Counted from the stretch's first letter, positions 36,879-44,896 are shown. The stretch is DNA of 64,000 nucleotides from Streptomyces cinnabarinus (GCF_027270315.1 NZ_CP114413.1:9114001-9178000), one strand, 5' to 3'. Notes: generated by a model not told the origin, from the letters alone. Translations and numbers: made by a program.

Positions 36879-38098
36879 CCGACCTCAACACCCCCGCTCG
36901 CGGGGCCGCGACCGGAACAGGGGACCGGTCGCGGCCCCGCGCCGCCCTGCCCGCCCTCTGCGTCACGCAGATCGTGAGCTGGGGCATCGTCTACTACGCC
37001 TTCCCCGTCCTCAATCCGCAGATCACCGCCGCGACCGGCTGGCCGGCCGGAGCGACCACCGCGGCGTTCTCGCTCGGTCTCGTCGTCTCCGCCCTCGCCG
37101 GGATCCGCGTCGGCCGGATCCTGGACCGGCGCGGCCCGCGCACCGTCATGACCGTCGGCTCTGTGGTCGGAGTGGTCAGCCTGCTGATCGTGGCTGCGGC
37201 CCCGAACCTTCCGGTTTTCATGACGGGTTGGGCGCTGGCCGGACTCGCGATGGCGACCACCTTCTACCAGCCGGCGTTCGCCGCCCTGACCCGCTGGTGG
37301 GCCCCCGACCACGTACGCGCCCTGACGGTCGTCACCCTCGCCGGCGGGCTAGCCTCCACCGTCTTCGCGCCCTTGACCGCAGCCCTCGCCGCCCAGCTGT
37401 CCTGGCGCCACACCTACCTTGTGCTCGCCGGCATCCTCGCCGCCATCACCATCCCGGCCCACACCCTGGCCCTGCGCGCACCCTGGCCGGACGCCCCAAC
37501 CGCCCCTGCACACGCGGTCACAGGCGCCGCCGAGGCCGCGCGCACCCGGCCGTTCCTCCTGCTCGCCACCGCCTTCACCCTGTCCGGCTTCGCGATGTAC
37601 GCCGTCGTCGTCGCCCTCGTCCCGCTCTTCCTGGAACGCGGCTACACCACCAGTCAGGCCGCCTGGGCCCTCGGCATCGGCGGCGCCGGACAAACCCTCG
37701 GCCGCACTCTGTACGCAGCACTCGCACGCCGTACCACTGCCACGGCCCGCACCACGATCCTGATCGCGCTCGGAGGCGTCACCACCGCCGCCTTCGCCGC
37801 CGTTCCAGGCCCGTACGCCCTGCTCATCGCCGTGTCGATCCTGGCCGGCATGGTCCGCGGCAACCTCACCCTGCTCCAGGCCACCGCCATCACCGACCGC
37901 TGGGGCGCCACCCACTACGGGCGCCTCTCCGGACTCCTGGCGGCACCGGCCACCACAGCGGCAGCCCTCGCGCCGTTCGCCGGCGCCGCCCTGGCCGTAC
38001 CCCTCGGCGGCTACGGACCACTCTTTTGCCTCCTCGCCACCGTCTCCATGGCCGCCGTCCTCACCGCGCCGTGGACAGGCACCGCCAAACCCCACTGA
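36875..38098 (+). CDS. MFS transporter of the arsenic island
   Basis: GTG 36875 overlaps the flavoprotein stop. The 407-residue protein has about 12 hydrophobic helices and the MFS loop GRILDRRGPRTVM. Coupling to the flavoprotein and control by ArsR suggest efflux of the product of that enzyme, perhaps an arsenical. The N-terminal 20 codons contain a strong 17-bp inverted repeat (36899-36941), so the true start could lie downstream, though no better start is visible. It is not recognisably ArsJ, and no GAPDH gene is adjacent. Confidence 0.85.
   Translation: MTDLNTPARGAATGTGDRSRPRAALPALCVTQIVSWGIVYYAFPVLNPQITAATGWPAGATTAAFSLGLVVSALAGIRVGRILDRRGPRTVMTVGSVVGVVSLLIVAAAPNLPVFMTGWALAGLAMATTFYQPAFAALTRWWAPDHVRALTVVTLAGGLASTVFAPLTAALAAQLSWRHTYLVLAGILAAITIPAHTLALRAPWPDAPTAPAHAVTGAAEAARTRPFLLLATAFTLSGFAMYAVVVALVPLFLERGYTTSQAAWALGIGGAGQTLGRTLYAALARRTTATARTTILIALGGVTTAAFAAVPGPYALLIAVSILAGMVRGNLTLLQATAITDRWGATHYGRLSGLLAAPATTAAALAPFAGAALAVPLGGYGPLFCLLATVSMAAVLTAPWTGTAKPH
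36899..36941. repeat. 17-bp perfect inverted repeat at the MFS gene start
   Basis: CGCGGGGCCGCGACCGG pairs perfectly with CCGGTCGCGGCCCCGCG across a 9-base loop. The predicted hairpin begins 21 bp after the coupled stop/start and could weaken MFS expression relative to the flavoprotein. Confidence 0.75.
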
Positions 38099-38111
38099 GG
38101 GACTCTCACAA

Positions 38112-38770
38112 GCCGTCGGTGCAGCGGCGCGCGGTACCGATCCGGCGCAGGGCGAGCCGCGCCAGGTAGGTGTTCCAGCCGCGGGCTGCCCGGCGGGCCC
38201 ACTGGAGGGCTGCCCATCGCATGAGGTCGATCAGGCGGGCGGGCAAGTCGCGCGCGCCGAACTTGAAGACGACGGCATCGCGGAGCGGCCTGCCTTGACC
38301 AGGAGTTCGGCGAGTCCGGCCCGGTCCCGGGTGGGGGTCGCGTGGTAGACGCGGGCCCGTTCAGCGAGCAGGCCGGGAAGCGTGCGGTCAATGCGCGTGC
38401 ACTGGGCGGCCAGCCGCCACTCAGAAGCATCGACAACGGCCGTGCGCAGCTCGTGCAGGGGACGAACCGGGCCATCATCGGGAGGTCATACGCGGCGGAG
38501 AGCGCGGGCAGTGCGTCGTGGACGCGCGTGTGAACTGGCGCCCGGTCTGTGAGGAGCCGGACGGGGCCGACCCCGAGGGCGTCCGCGAACGCTTCGAGAG
38601 TGGCTTCGCTCAACCCGTGCCCGAGGAACGCCCCTCGCCCGGGACGTAGGCACCCGGCAGCGACCGGACCCATGAACAGGTCCCGGGCGAAGCCGCACAC
38701 GCTCTGGGACAGAGCATGCGTGGGTCGGACGGAACGTGCGCGGGCCTGCGAGAGCCGCTGGAGTGTCGGG
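38112..38770 (-). pseudogene. XRE-type regulator remnant
   Basis: Minus-strand pieces in two or three frames: GAFLGHGLSEATLEAFADAL and ALPALSAAYDLPMMARFVP, then LHELRTAVVDASEWRLAAQC, LPGLLAERARVYHATPTRDR, then FGARDLPARLIDLMRWAALQ with a stop near 38112. The second half matches the C-terminal TPR-like domain of Streptomyces XRE-family regulators. The HTH is not seen and at least two frameshifts are needed. Confidence 0.5.
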
Positions 38771-38777
38771 TTGTCGG

Positions 38778-39182
38778 TCAGATGCTCGTGTCTGGAGCGG
38801 TGAGGGAGGAGAGGGCGGCGTCGAGGCGGCGAGTGGCTTCCTCGGCGACCGGGCGCAGGGCGTCCAGTTCGGTGAGGGTGACCATGGTGTTGGGGTCGAG
38901 GGCTTGTACGGCGGTGTGGTCGCCGTCCCGGCGGACGACGACATTGCACGGCAGCAGCAGGCCGATGGTGCGGTCGGTCTCCAGGGCGCGGTGGGCGAGA
39001 GGTGGATTGCAGGCGCCGAGGATGACGTAGTCCTCCATGTCGTGGTCGAGCTTCGCCTTGAGGGTGGCGGTGACGTCGATCTCGGTGAGGATGCCGAAGC
39101 CCTGTGCGGCGAGGGCGTCGCGGGTCCGGGTGACGGCGGTGGCGAAGTCGGCGTCGAGGTGCACGGTCCGGTCGTAGCGCAT
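38778..39182 (-). CDS. DUF302 domain protein
   Basis: This 134-residue protein has the DUF302 signature (FGILTEIDVTATLKAKL, EDYVILGACNPPLAHRAL, IGLLLPCNVVVRRDGDHTAV). Two conserved cysteines are present. DUF302 genes are frequent in heavy-metal and sulfur-oxidation islands, but the function is not settled. It lies 42 bp after the CstR-like regulator gene and is probably cotranscribed with it. Confidence 0.88.
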   Translation of the reverse strand: MRYDRTVHLDADFATAVTRTRDALAAQGFGILTEIDVTATLKAKLDHDMEDYVILGACNPPLAHRALETDRTIGLLLPCNVVVRRDGDHTAVQALDPNTMVTLTELDALRPVAEEATRRLDAALSSLTAPDTSI

Positions 39183-39224
39183 GACATCGGCCTTTCTTGT
39201 CGACTCGTGCCGCGTGCCGGCGGA

Positions 39225-39518
39225 TCACGCCAGGGACAGGAACAGCTTCTCCAGCCGGGCGCGCATGGCCTCCGGGTCCTCGCCGTTCTTGCGGCCGGAC
39301 TCCATGTCGATGACACACTGCTGAAGGCCCGTCGCGATGATTGCGAAACCGGCGCGGTCCAGCGCGCGCGAGGCGGCGGCGAGCTGTGTGACGACGTCCT
39401 CGCAGTCGCGTCCCTCCTCGATCATCTTGATCACGCCGGAGATCTGGCCCTGCGCGCGACGCAGCCGGTTCAACACGGCCTTCAGGTCGTCACCCTCAAG
39501 CTCCAGTTCCACATTCAC
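39225..39518 (-). CDS. cstR: CsoR/CstR-family regulator, persulfide-sensing type
   Basis: This 97-residue all-helical repressor has the family signature LRRAQGQISGVIKMIEEGRD. Metal-binding CsoRs use Cys-His-Cys; here Cys-39 and Cys-68 are present but the His position (four residues before Cys-68) is Gly-64, as in CstR, which senses persulfides by disulfide/polysulfide cross-linking. The gene is preceded by its own TACCCC-TA-GGGGTA box and lies beside thioredoxin, SQR and rhodanese genes. Confidence 0.88.
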   Translation of the reverse strand: MNVELELEGDDLKAVLNRLRRAQGQISGVIKMIEEGRDCEDVVTQLAAASRALDRAGFAIIATGLQQCVIDMESGRKNGEDPEAMRARLEKLFLSLA

Positions 39519-39527
39519 TCCTCGAAA

Positions 39528-39543
39528 ATACCCCTAGGGGTAC
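39528..39543. promoter_or_regulatory. CsoR/CstR box 1
   Basis: ATACCCCTAGGGGTAC, with a perfect 14-bp core palindrome, lies 10 bp upstream of the cstR start and indicates autoregulation. Confidence 0.8.
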
Positions 39544-39581
39544 TATAGGTCCCGGTTCGGTACGGCGTCGACCGCCCATGA

Positions 39582-39962
39582 TCACACCTGTTCCGTTGCC
39601 CCTGCCGAGCCTGCTGCCGCCTTCCGGCGTACGTCCGCCATGTCGACGGCCCGGATCTTGCCGATGAGCTCTTCCAGTGCCTGCGGCGGCAGTGCGCCGG
39701 GCTGTGCGTACAAAACGGTCCGGTCGCGGACGGCCATCAGCGTGGGGATGGACGAGATCCGGAAGGCGCCGGCGAGTTCGGGCTGTGCCTCGGTGTCGAC
39801 CTTGCCGAAGACGATGTCCGGGTGGCGCTCGGCGGCCTTCTCGTAGACGGGGCCGAACATCCGGCACGGTCCGCACCATGCGGCCCAGAAGTCGATGAGC
39901 AAGATATCGGAGCCGGTGACGGTCTCCTCGAAATTGTCCTTGGTCAGTTCGACGGTCGGCAT
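39582..39962 (-). CDS. trxA: Thioredoxin
   Basis: This 126-residue protein has the thioredoxin fold with the active site WCGPCRMFGPV and the cis-proline SSIPTLMAV. It reduces protein disulfides or persulfides. It has its own CsoR-type box at 39982-39997, so it belongs to the sulfur regulon and probably recycles persulfidated proteins or serves the sulfurtransferases. Confidence 0.93.
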   Translation of the reverse strand: MPTVELTKDNFEETVTGSDILLIDFWAAWCGPCRMFGPVYEKAAERHPDIVFGKVDTEAQPELAGAFRISSIPTLMAVRDRTVLYAQPGALPPQALEELIGKIRAVDMADVRRKAAAGSAGATEQV

Positions 39963-39981
39963 GGGGTCCCTCCGCTGTCAT

Positions 39982-39997
39982 ATACCCGGTGGGGTAT
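39982..39997. promoter_or_regulatory. CsoR/CstR box 2
   Basis: ATACCCGGTGGGGTAT, 20 bp upstream of the thioredoxin start on the minus strand. Confidence 0.75.
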
Positions 39998-40012
39998 GTG
40001 CTTCTGCTTGGT

Positions 40013-41707
40013 TCAACCGGTTCCCGTCGGGGTTTGTTCCAGGCAGGCGGGAGGGAGAGGGAACCAGCGCATGCGCTCGAAGTCGGCCGGTAGTCCAGTG
40101 GGGCCGCCGTCGAGGCGGTCCGGACGGGCGGCCAGCATCTCGCGGGCGCGGTCGAGCTGACCGGGCAGTGCCTCCTCGCCCAGCCGACGGTGGCGAACGG
40201 CCGGGGCGATCAGCCGGCCGTCGGCCGTGCAGCGCACATCGGTCAGCCGCAGCGGAGAGTCGGCGGGTCCGGCGCGGTGGTGCCACTGTCCGGTGTGCGG
40301 GTCGAAGCGGTAGTCGGTCAGGAGCCGGTGCCCGCGGGTGGCGATCAGGTCGACGGCGTCGATGAGGTAGTCGCGGACGGTGTCGCTGATGAAGTAGTTG
40401 AAGTTGACGCGGGCCCAGCCTGGCTTGATGCCGTCACAGCCGTGCACGACCTCGTCGAGCAGGGCGTGCGAGGTGGCGGCGTCGATGGCCAGCAGGCGGT
40501 GGCCGTAGGGTCCCGCGCAGGAGCAGCCGCCGCGGGCCTGGATGCCGAACAGGTCGTTGAGCAGGGCGACGACGTAGTTGTGGTGCAGCAGGGCGTGCTC
40601 GCCGTGGCGGATGCGGAACGACACGATCGACAGCCGGCGGGCGTGGTGGTTGCCGAGGATCTCGATGGCGGGGTTGCGGTCCCACTGACTGAGCGCGCGG
40701 CGCCAATGGCGCTCCTCGGCGGCCTGGATCGTGTCGGTGCCGACCGCCTGTTTGAGGGTGAAGACGAGCCCGGCCCGGATGGATTCGACGATCGCGGGGG
40801 TGCCGCCCTCCTCGCGGGCCACCGGATCGTCGAGATAGCGGTGGCCGAGCGGATCGACGAAGGCGACCGTGCCGCCCCCGGGCACGGTGGGGACCCGGTT
40901 GCGCACGAGCTCGCGCCGAACGACGAGCACCCCCGGGGTCTGCGGGCCGCCGACGAACTTGTGCGGGGACAGGAACAGCGCGTCCTTGTGGTCCTCGGCG
41001 CCCGGCGTGCTCCGGGCCATCCGGATCGGGATGTACGGTGCCGCCGCCGCGTAGTCCCAGAAGGACAGGGCGCCGTATGCGTGCAGCAGCCGCGCGACGC
41101 GCTCGGTGTCGGTCAGGATGCCGGTGACGTTGGAGGCGGCGGAGAAGCTGCCGATGCGCAGCGGGCGGTCGGCGTACCGCCGCAGCCCGGCCTCCAGCCC
41201 GGCCAGGTCGATGTGGCCGTCGGCGTCTTCGTCGATCACGACGACGTCGGCGATGGACTCGCGCCAGGGCAGTTCGTTGGAGTGGTGCTCATAGGGGCCC
41301 ACGAACACCACCGGCCGTTCGGCTGCCGCGGGCCGGTCCGGGTGCCGCAACTCCAGGATGCCGACCAGCTTGTTGACCGCGGCGGTGGCACCGGACCCGC
41401 AGAAGATGACGAGGTCGTCCTCGGTGCCGCAGACCGCGTCCCGGATGATCCGGCGGGCGTCCTCGCGCAGCCGGGTCGTCTGCAGGCCAGTGCTGGAGCT
41501 CTCCGTGTGCGTGTTGCCGTAGCGCGGCAGCACCTGCTCGCGGACGAAGTCCTCGATGAAGTCGAGGGAGCGGCCGGAGGCGGTGTAGTCGGCGTAGACG
41601 ATCCGCTTCGGTCCGTAGGGGCCCTCCAGTACCTCGTCGTCGCCGATGAGGCCGTCGCGGACGCGGTCCAGCAGTGCTGATGCGGTCGGTGCCGAGGTCG
41701 TGGTCAT
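40013..41707 (-). CDS. Aminotransferase class V (cysteine desulfurase-like)
   Basis: ATG 41707 overlaps the OsmC stop (ATGA); the frame is open further upstream without homology. The 564-residue protein has a PLP aminotransferase class V core: VYADYTASGRSLDFIEDFV, GNTHTESSSTGLQT, GSGATAAVNKLVGIL, a cofactor lysine in LFLSPHKFVGGPQTPG, and ARGGCSCAGPYGHRLLA near residue 400, whose cysteines could carry persulfide. It is longer than SufS-type enzymes (about 410) by a C-terminal extension. In a sulfur regulon, a role in releasing or transferring sulfane sulfur is likely. Confidence 0.85.
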   Translation of the reverse strand: MTTTSAPTASALLDRVRDGLIGDDEVLEGPYGPKRIVYADYTASGRSLDFIEDFVREQVLPRYGNTHTESSSTGLQTTRLREDARRIIRDAVCGTEDDLVIFCGSGATAAVNKLVGILELRHPDRPAAAERPVVFVGPYEHHSNELPWRESIADVVVIDEDADGHIDLAGLEAGLRRYADRPLRIGSFSAASNVTGILTDTERVARLLHAYGALSFWDYAAAAPYIPIRMARSTPGAEDHKDALFLSPHKFVGGPQTPGVLVVRRELVRNRVPTVPGGGTVAFVDPLGHRYLDDPVAREEGGTPAIVESIRAGLVFTLKQAVGTDTIQAAEERHWRRALSQWDRNPAIEILGNHHARRLSIVSFRIRHGEHALLHHNYVVALLNDLFGIQARGGCSCAGPYGHRLLAIDAATSHALLDEVVHGCDGIKPGWARVNFNYFISDTVRDYLIDAVDLIATRGHRLLTDYRFDPHTGQWHHRAGPADSPLRLTDVRCTADGRLIAPAVRHRRLGEEALPGQLDRAREMLAARPDRLDGGPTGLPADFERMRWFPLPPACLEQTPTGTG

Positions 41708-42156
41708 GGTTCCAGCTCGATGTCGATCTCGGGTGGCTCGTGGAGGGTGTTGTGGACCGTGCAGCGCGAGGCCACGGCCAGCAGTGCGGCGCGGCGCTGC
41801 TCGGGCAGCTCGGGGGGCGGGACGACCAGCAGGCGCAGCGCGGCGACTCGCGCCGGGCGGTCCGTTGCCATGGTGAATTCCGTACGGACGCGCAGGCCGG
41901 CCCGGGGCAGATTGTGGCGGTGGAGGTAGCGGCCCGCGTAGAACGCCACGCAGGTGGCCAGGGAGGCCGCGAAGAGCTCGGTGGGAGTGGGTGCGGTGTC
42001 CGTGCCGCCCGCCTCGACGGGCTGGTCGACCTGGAGGCGGTGTCCGCGGACGTCCACGGTGTAGGCGTCGCCCTCGACATGGACGACCTCCAGGCGATGC
42101 ACGCCCAGGGAGCCGGTTCGGTTCGTGCTGAGGGTCTGCGGTGTGGTGCCGGTCAT
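41704..42156 (-). CDS. OsmC-family protein
   Basis: This 150-residue OsmC/Ohr-like protein has the two catalytic cysteines (ASLATCVAFYAGRY and ASRCTVHNTLHEPP). Members reduce organic hydroperoxides or act on persulfides with thiols as electron donors. It is coupled by ATGA overlap to the class V aminotransferase and shares a divergent promoter with the SQR operon, where two CsoR-type boxes lie. Confidence 0.88.
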   Translation of the reverse strand: MTGTTPQTLSTNRTGSLGVHRLEVVHVEGDAYTVDVRGHRLQVDQPVEAGGTDTAPTPTELFAASLATCVAFYAGRYLHRHNLPRAGLRVRTEFTMATDRPARVAALRLLVVPPPELPEQRRAALLAVASRCTVHNTLHEPPEIDIELEP

Positions 42157-42282
42157 GGCCGGACCCCTCTCGCTGGTGTCGGCTGTCCGGTTTCCAGTCG
42201 ACCGCTGAGGGTGCGGCCCGGGTGAGGGGCCGACGGGGTGCGTCGAGGACCGTTGGGCCCTCGCGCCTGATGTCGCGGCGAT

Positions 42283-42298
42283 ATACCCTGCCCGGTAT
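42283..42298. promoter_or_regulatory. CsoR/CstR box 3
   Basis: ATACCCTGCCCGGTAT, in the divergent promoter between OsmC (start 42156) and the SQR-like gene. It is a weaker match, with the right half CGGTAT. Confidence 0.6.
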
Positions 42299-42360
42299 TT
42301 TACCAGGGCGTTCGAGGCGGGCAACCGGGGCCAGGAGGGGCGGTGGGCCCGGTCGCAAAC

Positions 42361-42376
42361 ATACCCGGGTGGGTAC
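42361..42376. promoter_or_regulatory. CsoR/CstR box 4
   Basis: ATACCCGGGTGGGTAC, 57 bp upstream of the SQR-like start. Boxes 3 and 4 are 78 bp apart, one for each divergent unit. Confidence 0.68.
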
Positions 42377-42433
42377 TGGAGTGGGGACCAGCGGCCCATG
42401 CCCGGCCCTCATCTCCCGCACGACAGTGGGGAC

Positions 42434-43675
42434 ATGGGCAAACACATCGTGATTCTCGGCGGCGGAACCGCCGGCACCATGACGGCCAACCGTCTGTGTC
42501 GCACGTACGACCAGGACGAGTGCCGGATCACGGTCGTCGACCAGGACGACGACCACCTCTATCAGCCCGGACTGCTGTTCGTGCCGTTCGGTCTCGCTCA
42601 GCCGCACCACCTGGTGCGCTCCCGCCCCCGGCAGTTGGACGCGGCCGTCGACTACAAGGCGGCGGGGGTCGAACGGGTCGACCTGGACGCGCGGACCGTA
42701 CACCTCGCTGGTGGCATCCGGCTGTCGTACGACGTCCTCGTCGTCGCCACCGGCGCGAGGCTGCTGCCCCAGGAGACCGACGGGCTGACCGGTCCCGGAT
42801 GGGGGGAGAGGGTCTTCACTTTCTACGACCTTCCCGGCGCGGCCGGCCTGCACGACGCGCTGGAGCGTTTCGACTGCGGCCGCGTGGTGATCGACGTGGC
42901 CGACCTGCCGGTCAAGTGCCCGGTCGCCCCACTGGAATTCGCCTTCCTCGCCGACTGGTACTTCCAGCGGCGAGGACTTCGCGACCGGGTCGAGCTGACG
43001 TATGTCACTGCGCTGGACGGTGCGTTCACCAAGCCGGTCGCGGCGAAGGCGCTGGGCGGGCTCCTCAAGGACAAGGGCATCGAGCTGGTCACCGAGTTCA
43101 CCCTCGGTGAGGTCGACGGCGCGGGCGGTCGGCTCGTCTCGTACGACGAGCGCGAGGTGCCCTTCGACCTGGCGGTCGTCGTGCCCCTGCACGGCGGCGC
43201 GGAGTACGTGGGCCGCTCAGAGGGCCTGGGCGACGAACTCGACTTCGTCCCCGTCGATCCGCACACGCTCCAGCTCCCGGGCCGCCCGGACGTGTTCGCG
43301 ATCGGGGACGCGGCGGGGCTGTCGGCGTCCAAGGCGGGTTCGGTGGCGCATTTCGAGGGGGAGGTACTGGTGCACAACATCGGCCGGTTCCTGGCCGGTC
43401 AGCCGCTGGACGCGTCCTTCGACGGGCACGCCAACTGCTTTGTGGAGACCGGCTTCCACAAGGCTCTGCTCATTGACTTCAACTACGACACCGAGCCGCT
43501 GCACGGCCACTTCCCGGGCCCGGTCGGCCTGCCCCTGCTGAAGGAGTCGCACGCCGCCCACCTCGGCAAACTCGCTTTCGAGTGGCTGTACTGGCACAGC
43601 CTGCTGCCCGGCCGGGAGCTGCCCGGCATCGGCTCGGCCATGCCCGAGCGCGGCAAGAACCACGTATCCGTCTGA
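42434..43675 (+). CDS. SQR-like NAD(P)/FAD-dependent oxidoreductase
   Basis: ATG 42434 is favoured over an upstream start at 42398, because the FAD motif HIVILGGGTAGTMTANRL normally sits at the N-terminus. The 413-residue protein resembles sulfide:quinone reductases: conserved cysteines in PVKCPVAPLEFAF and HANCFVETGFHK, and the second FAD motif DVFAIGDAAGLSASKAGS. It would oxidise sulfide or a sulfane-sulfur carrier at the membrane. It heads an operon with TusE/DsrC and DsrE2-like genes. Confidence 0.85.
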   Translation: MGKHIVILGGGTAGTMTANRLCRTYDQDECRITVVDQDDDHLYQPGLLFVPFGLAQPHHLVRSRPRQLDAAVDYKAAGVERVDLDARTVHLAGGIRLSYDVLVVATGARLLPQETDGLTGPGWGERVFTFYDLPGAAGLHDALERFDCGRVVIDVADLPVKCPVAPLEFAFLADWYFQRRGLRDRVELTYVTALDGAFTKPVAAKALGGLLKDKGIELVTEFTLGEVDGAGGRLVSYDEREVPFDLAVVVPLHGGAEYVGRSEGLGDELDFVPVDPHTLQLPGRPDVFAIGDAAGLSASKAGSVAHFEGEVLVHNIGRFLAGQPLDASFDGHANCFVETGFHKALLIDFNYDTEPLHGHFPGPVGLPLLKESHAAHLGKLAFEWLYWHSLLPGRELPGIGSAMPERGKNHVSV

Positions 43676-43692
43676 ACGGAGAGGACCCCGAC

Positions 43693-44010
43693 ATGCTCAC
43701 CGCCACCTACGCCGACACGGCCGTCCCGGTCGACGACGAGGGCTTCTTCACCGACCCCGCACGCTGGACCGAGCCGATGGCCGAGCAGATCGCTGCGGAA
43801 GCCGGTATCGACACGCTGACCGACCGGCACTGGACGGTCATCCGCTTCATGCGCGAGCAGTACGCCGCCAAGGGCACCGGCCCCACCGTGCGCGTGCTCG
43901 GCAAGACCTCCGGCGTCAGCGTCAAGGAGCTCTACCAGCTGTTCCCGAAGGGACCGGCGAAGACCGCCGCAAGGATCGCCGGCATCCCCAAGCCCCGCGG
44001 CTGCATCTGA
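43693..44010 (+). CDS. tusE: TusE/DsrC/DsvC family sulfur relay protein
   Basis: This 105-residue protein starts at ATG 43693 after GGAGAGG. It has the DsrC-fold signature LTDRHWTVIRFMREQYAAKG and VKELYQLFPKGPAKTAARIA, and the flexible C-terminal arm ending PKPRGCI with the conserved penultimate Cys. The second DsrC cysteine, about 11 residues earlier, is replaced by Ala, which places it with TusE-like carriers that only transfer persulfide sulfur. It lies between the SQR-like and DsrE2-like genes. Confidence 0.92.
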   Translation: MLTATYADTAVPVDDEGFFTDPARWTEPMAEQIAAEAGIDTLTDRHWTVIRFMREQYAAKGTGPTVRVLGKTSGVSVKELYQLFPKGPAKTAARIAGIPKPRGCI

Positions 44011-44024
44011 AGGAGCGTGCGCTC

Positions 44025-44498
44025 ATGGCCGACACCGCCACGATCGAGAAAGTCTCGATCATCGTCTCCAAGGGGTCACTGGAGGGGATCTACCCAGCAC
44101 TGATCATGGCCAACGGTGCCCGCGCCGAAGGCATCGAGGCCGACCTGTTCTTCACCTTCTTCGGGCTGGACGCTGTCACGAAGAAGCGCTGGGAGCACAT
44201 CAAGCTCGCCACGGTCGGCAACCCCGGCCTGCACCTGCCGACCCTGCTGGGCGGCTTCCCGGGCGTGCCCGACCTGGTCACGCGTTACATGGAACGGAAG
44301 ATGGACCGGCTCGACATCCCGCCGATCCCCGAATTCATCGAGATGATCGCCGACACGGGAGCGGGTATCTATGCCTGCAAGGCGTCGGTGGACCTGTTCG
44401 AACTCGACCAGGACGATCTCGTCGAGCAGGTCCAGGGCATCATCACGGTCGGCGAGTTCTACGAACGCGCGGCCGGCAGCGAGATCATATACACCTGA
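44025..44498 (+). CDS. DsrE/DsrF/DrsH-like (DsrE2-type) sulfurtransferase
   Basis: This 157-residue protein has the DsrE2 family pattern: an N-terminal VSIIVSKGSLEGIYPALIMA and the conserved Cys in DTGAGIYACKASVDLFEL. DsrE2 proteins carry a persulfide on that Cys and hand sulfur to TusA/DsrC-type partners. It follows tusE by 14 bp, so SQR, TusE and DsrE2 form a relay operon. No TusA or Hdr subunits are coded nearby. Confidence 0.9.
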   Translation: MADTATIEKVSIIVSKGSLEGIYPALIMANGARAEGIEADLFFTFFGLDAVTKKRWEHIKLATVGNPGLHLPTLLGGFPGVPDLVTRYMERKMDRLDIPPIPEFIEMIADTGAGIYACKASVDLFELDQDDLVEQVQGIITVGEFYERAAGSEIIYT

Positions 44499-44509
44499 GA
44501 CGACCGGCT

Positions 44510-44800
44510 TCACGCTGCAGAGGTGGCCTCGCGCGTCGCCTGGAACGGCTCGTTGCCGCCCTCGGCCAGGCCGGCATGCAGGAGGAGCAGGCGGGCCAGG
44601 TCACGTGCCTCGTCTGCGGTGAGAGCCGCCCACACGCCCGGTTCGCCGCCCTGGTCCCGGCCTACGTCCAGGGCGACCCGGCTGATGGGCCGCTCCGCAG
44701 ACGCGAGCTGCAGGCGCCGTACGCCGATCCTGCGCCCGCAGGTGGTCACGACGCAGCTGTCCTCGCCCGTAGCGGGCCAGTCACGGTCTGCGGTCGCCAT
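44510..44800 (-). CDS. Hypothetical protein of the sulfur regulon
   Basis: ATG 44800 gives a 96-residue protein with DSCVVTTCGRRIGVRRLQLA and VWAALTADEARDLARLLLLH. The latter resembles the C-terminal end of small Streptomyces proteins such as DUF6907, but I do not recognise it firmly. A CsoR-type box lies 81 bp upstream (44881), which makes it a likely regulon member. It converges with the dsrE2 gene. Confidence 0.55.
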   Translation of the reverse strand: MATADRDWPATGEDSCVVTTCGRRIGVRRLQLASAERPISRVALDVGRDQGGEPGVWAALTADEARDLARLLLLHAGLAEGGNEPFQATREATSAA

Positions 44801-44880
44801 CGTTCTCACACTCCTTGGCCGGGTGAGGTGACAGTCCCCAGCGGGTGTCCTCCGCGACAGCCGTGCTGTCTGCGACCTCG

Positions 44881-44896
44881 ATACCCTGAGGGGTAT
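44881..44896. promoter_or_regulatory. CsoR/CstR box 5
   Basis: ATACCCTGAGGGGTAT, a clear box between the hypothetical gene (start 44800) and the TauE gene end. It probably serves the hypothetical gene. Confidence 0.75.

Noticed and set aside
36875..38098. Assigning the MFS gene as arsJ
   Set aside because: ArsJ is paired with a GAPDH gene, which is absent, and no ArsJ-specific motif is recognised.
40013..43192. A 1059-codon minus-strand open frame
   Set aside because: Only 40013-41707 carries aminotransferase homology. The upstream part is antisense to the OsmC and SQR-like genes, a high-GC frame shadow.
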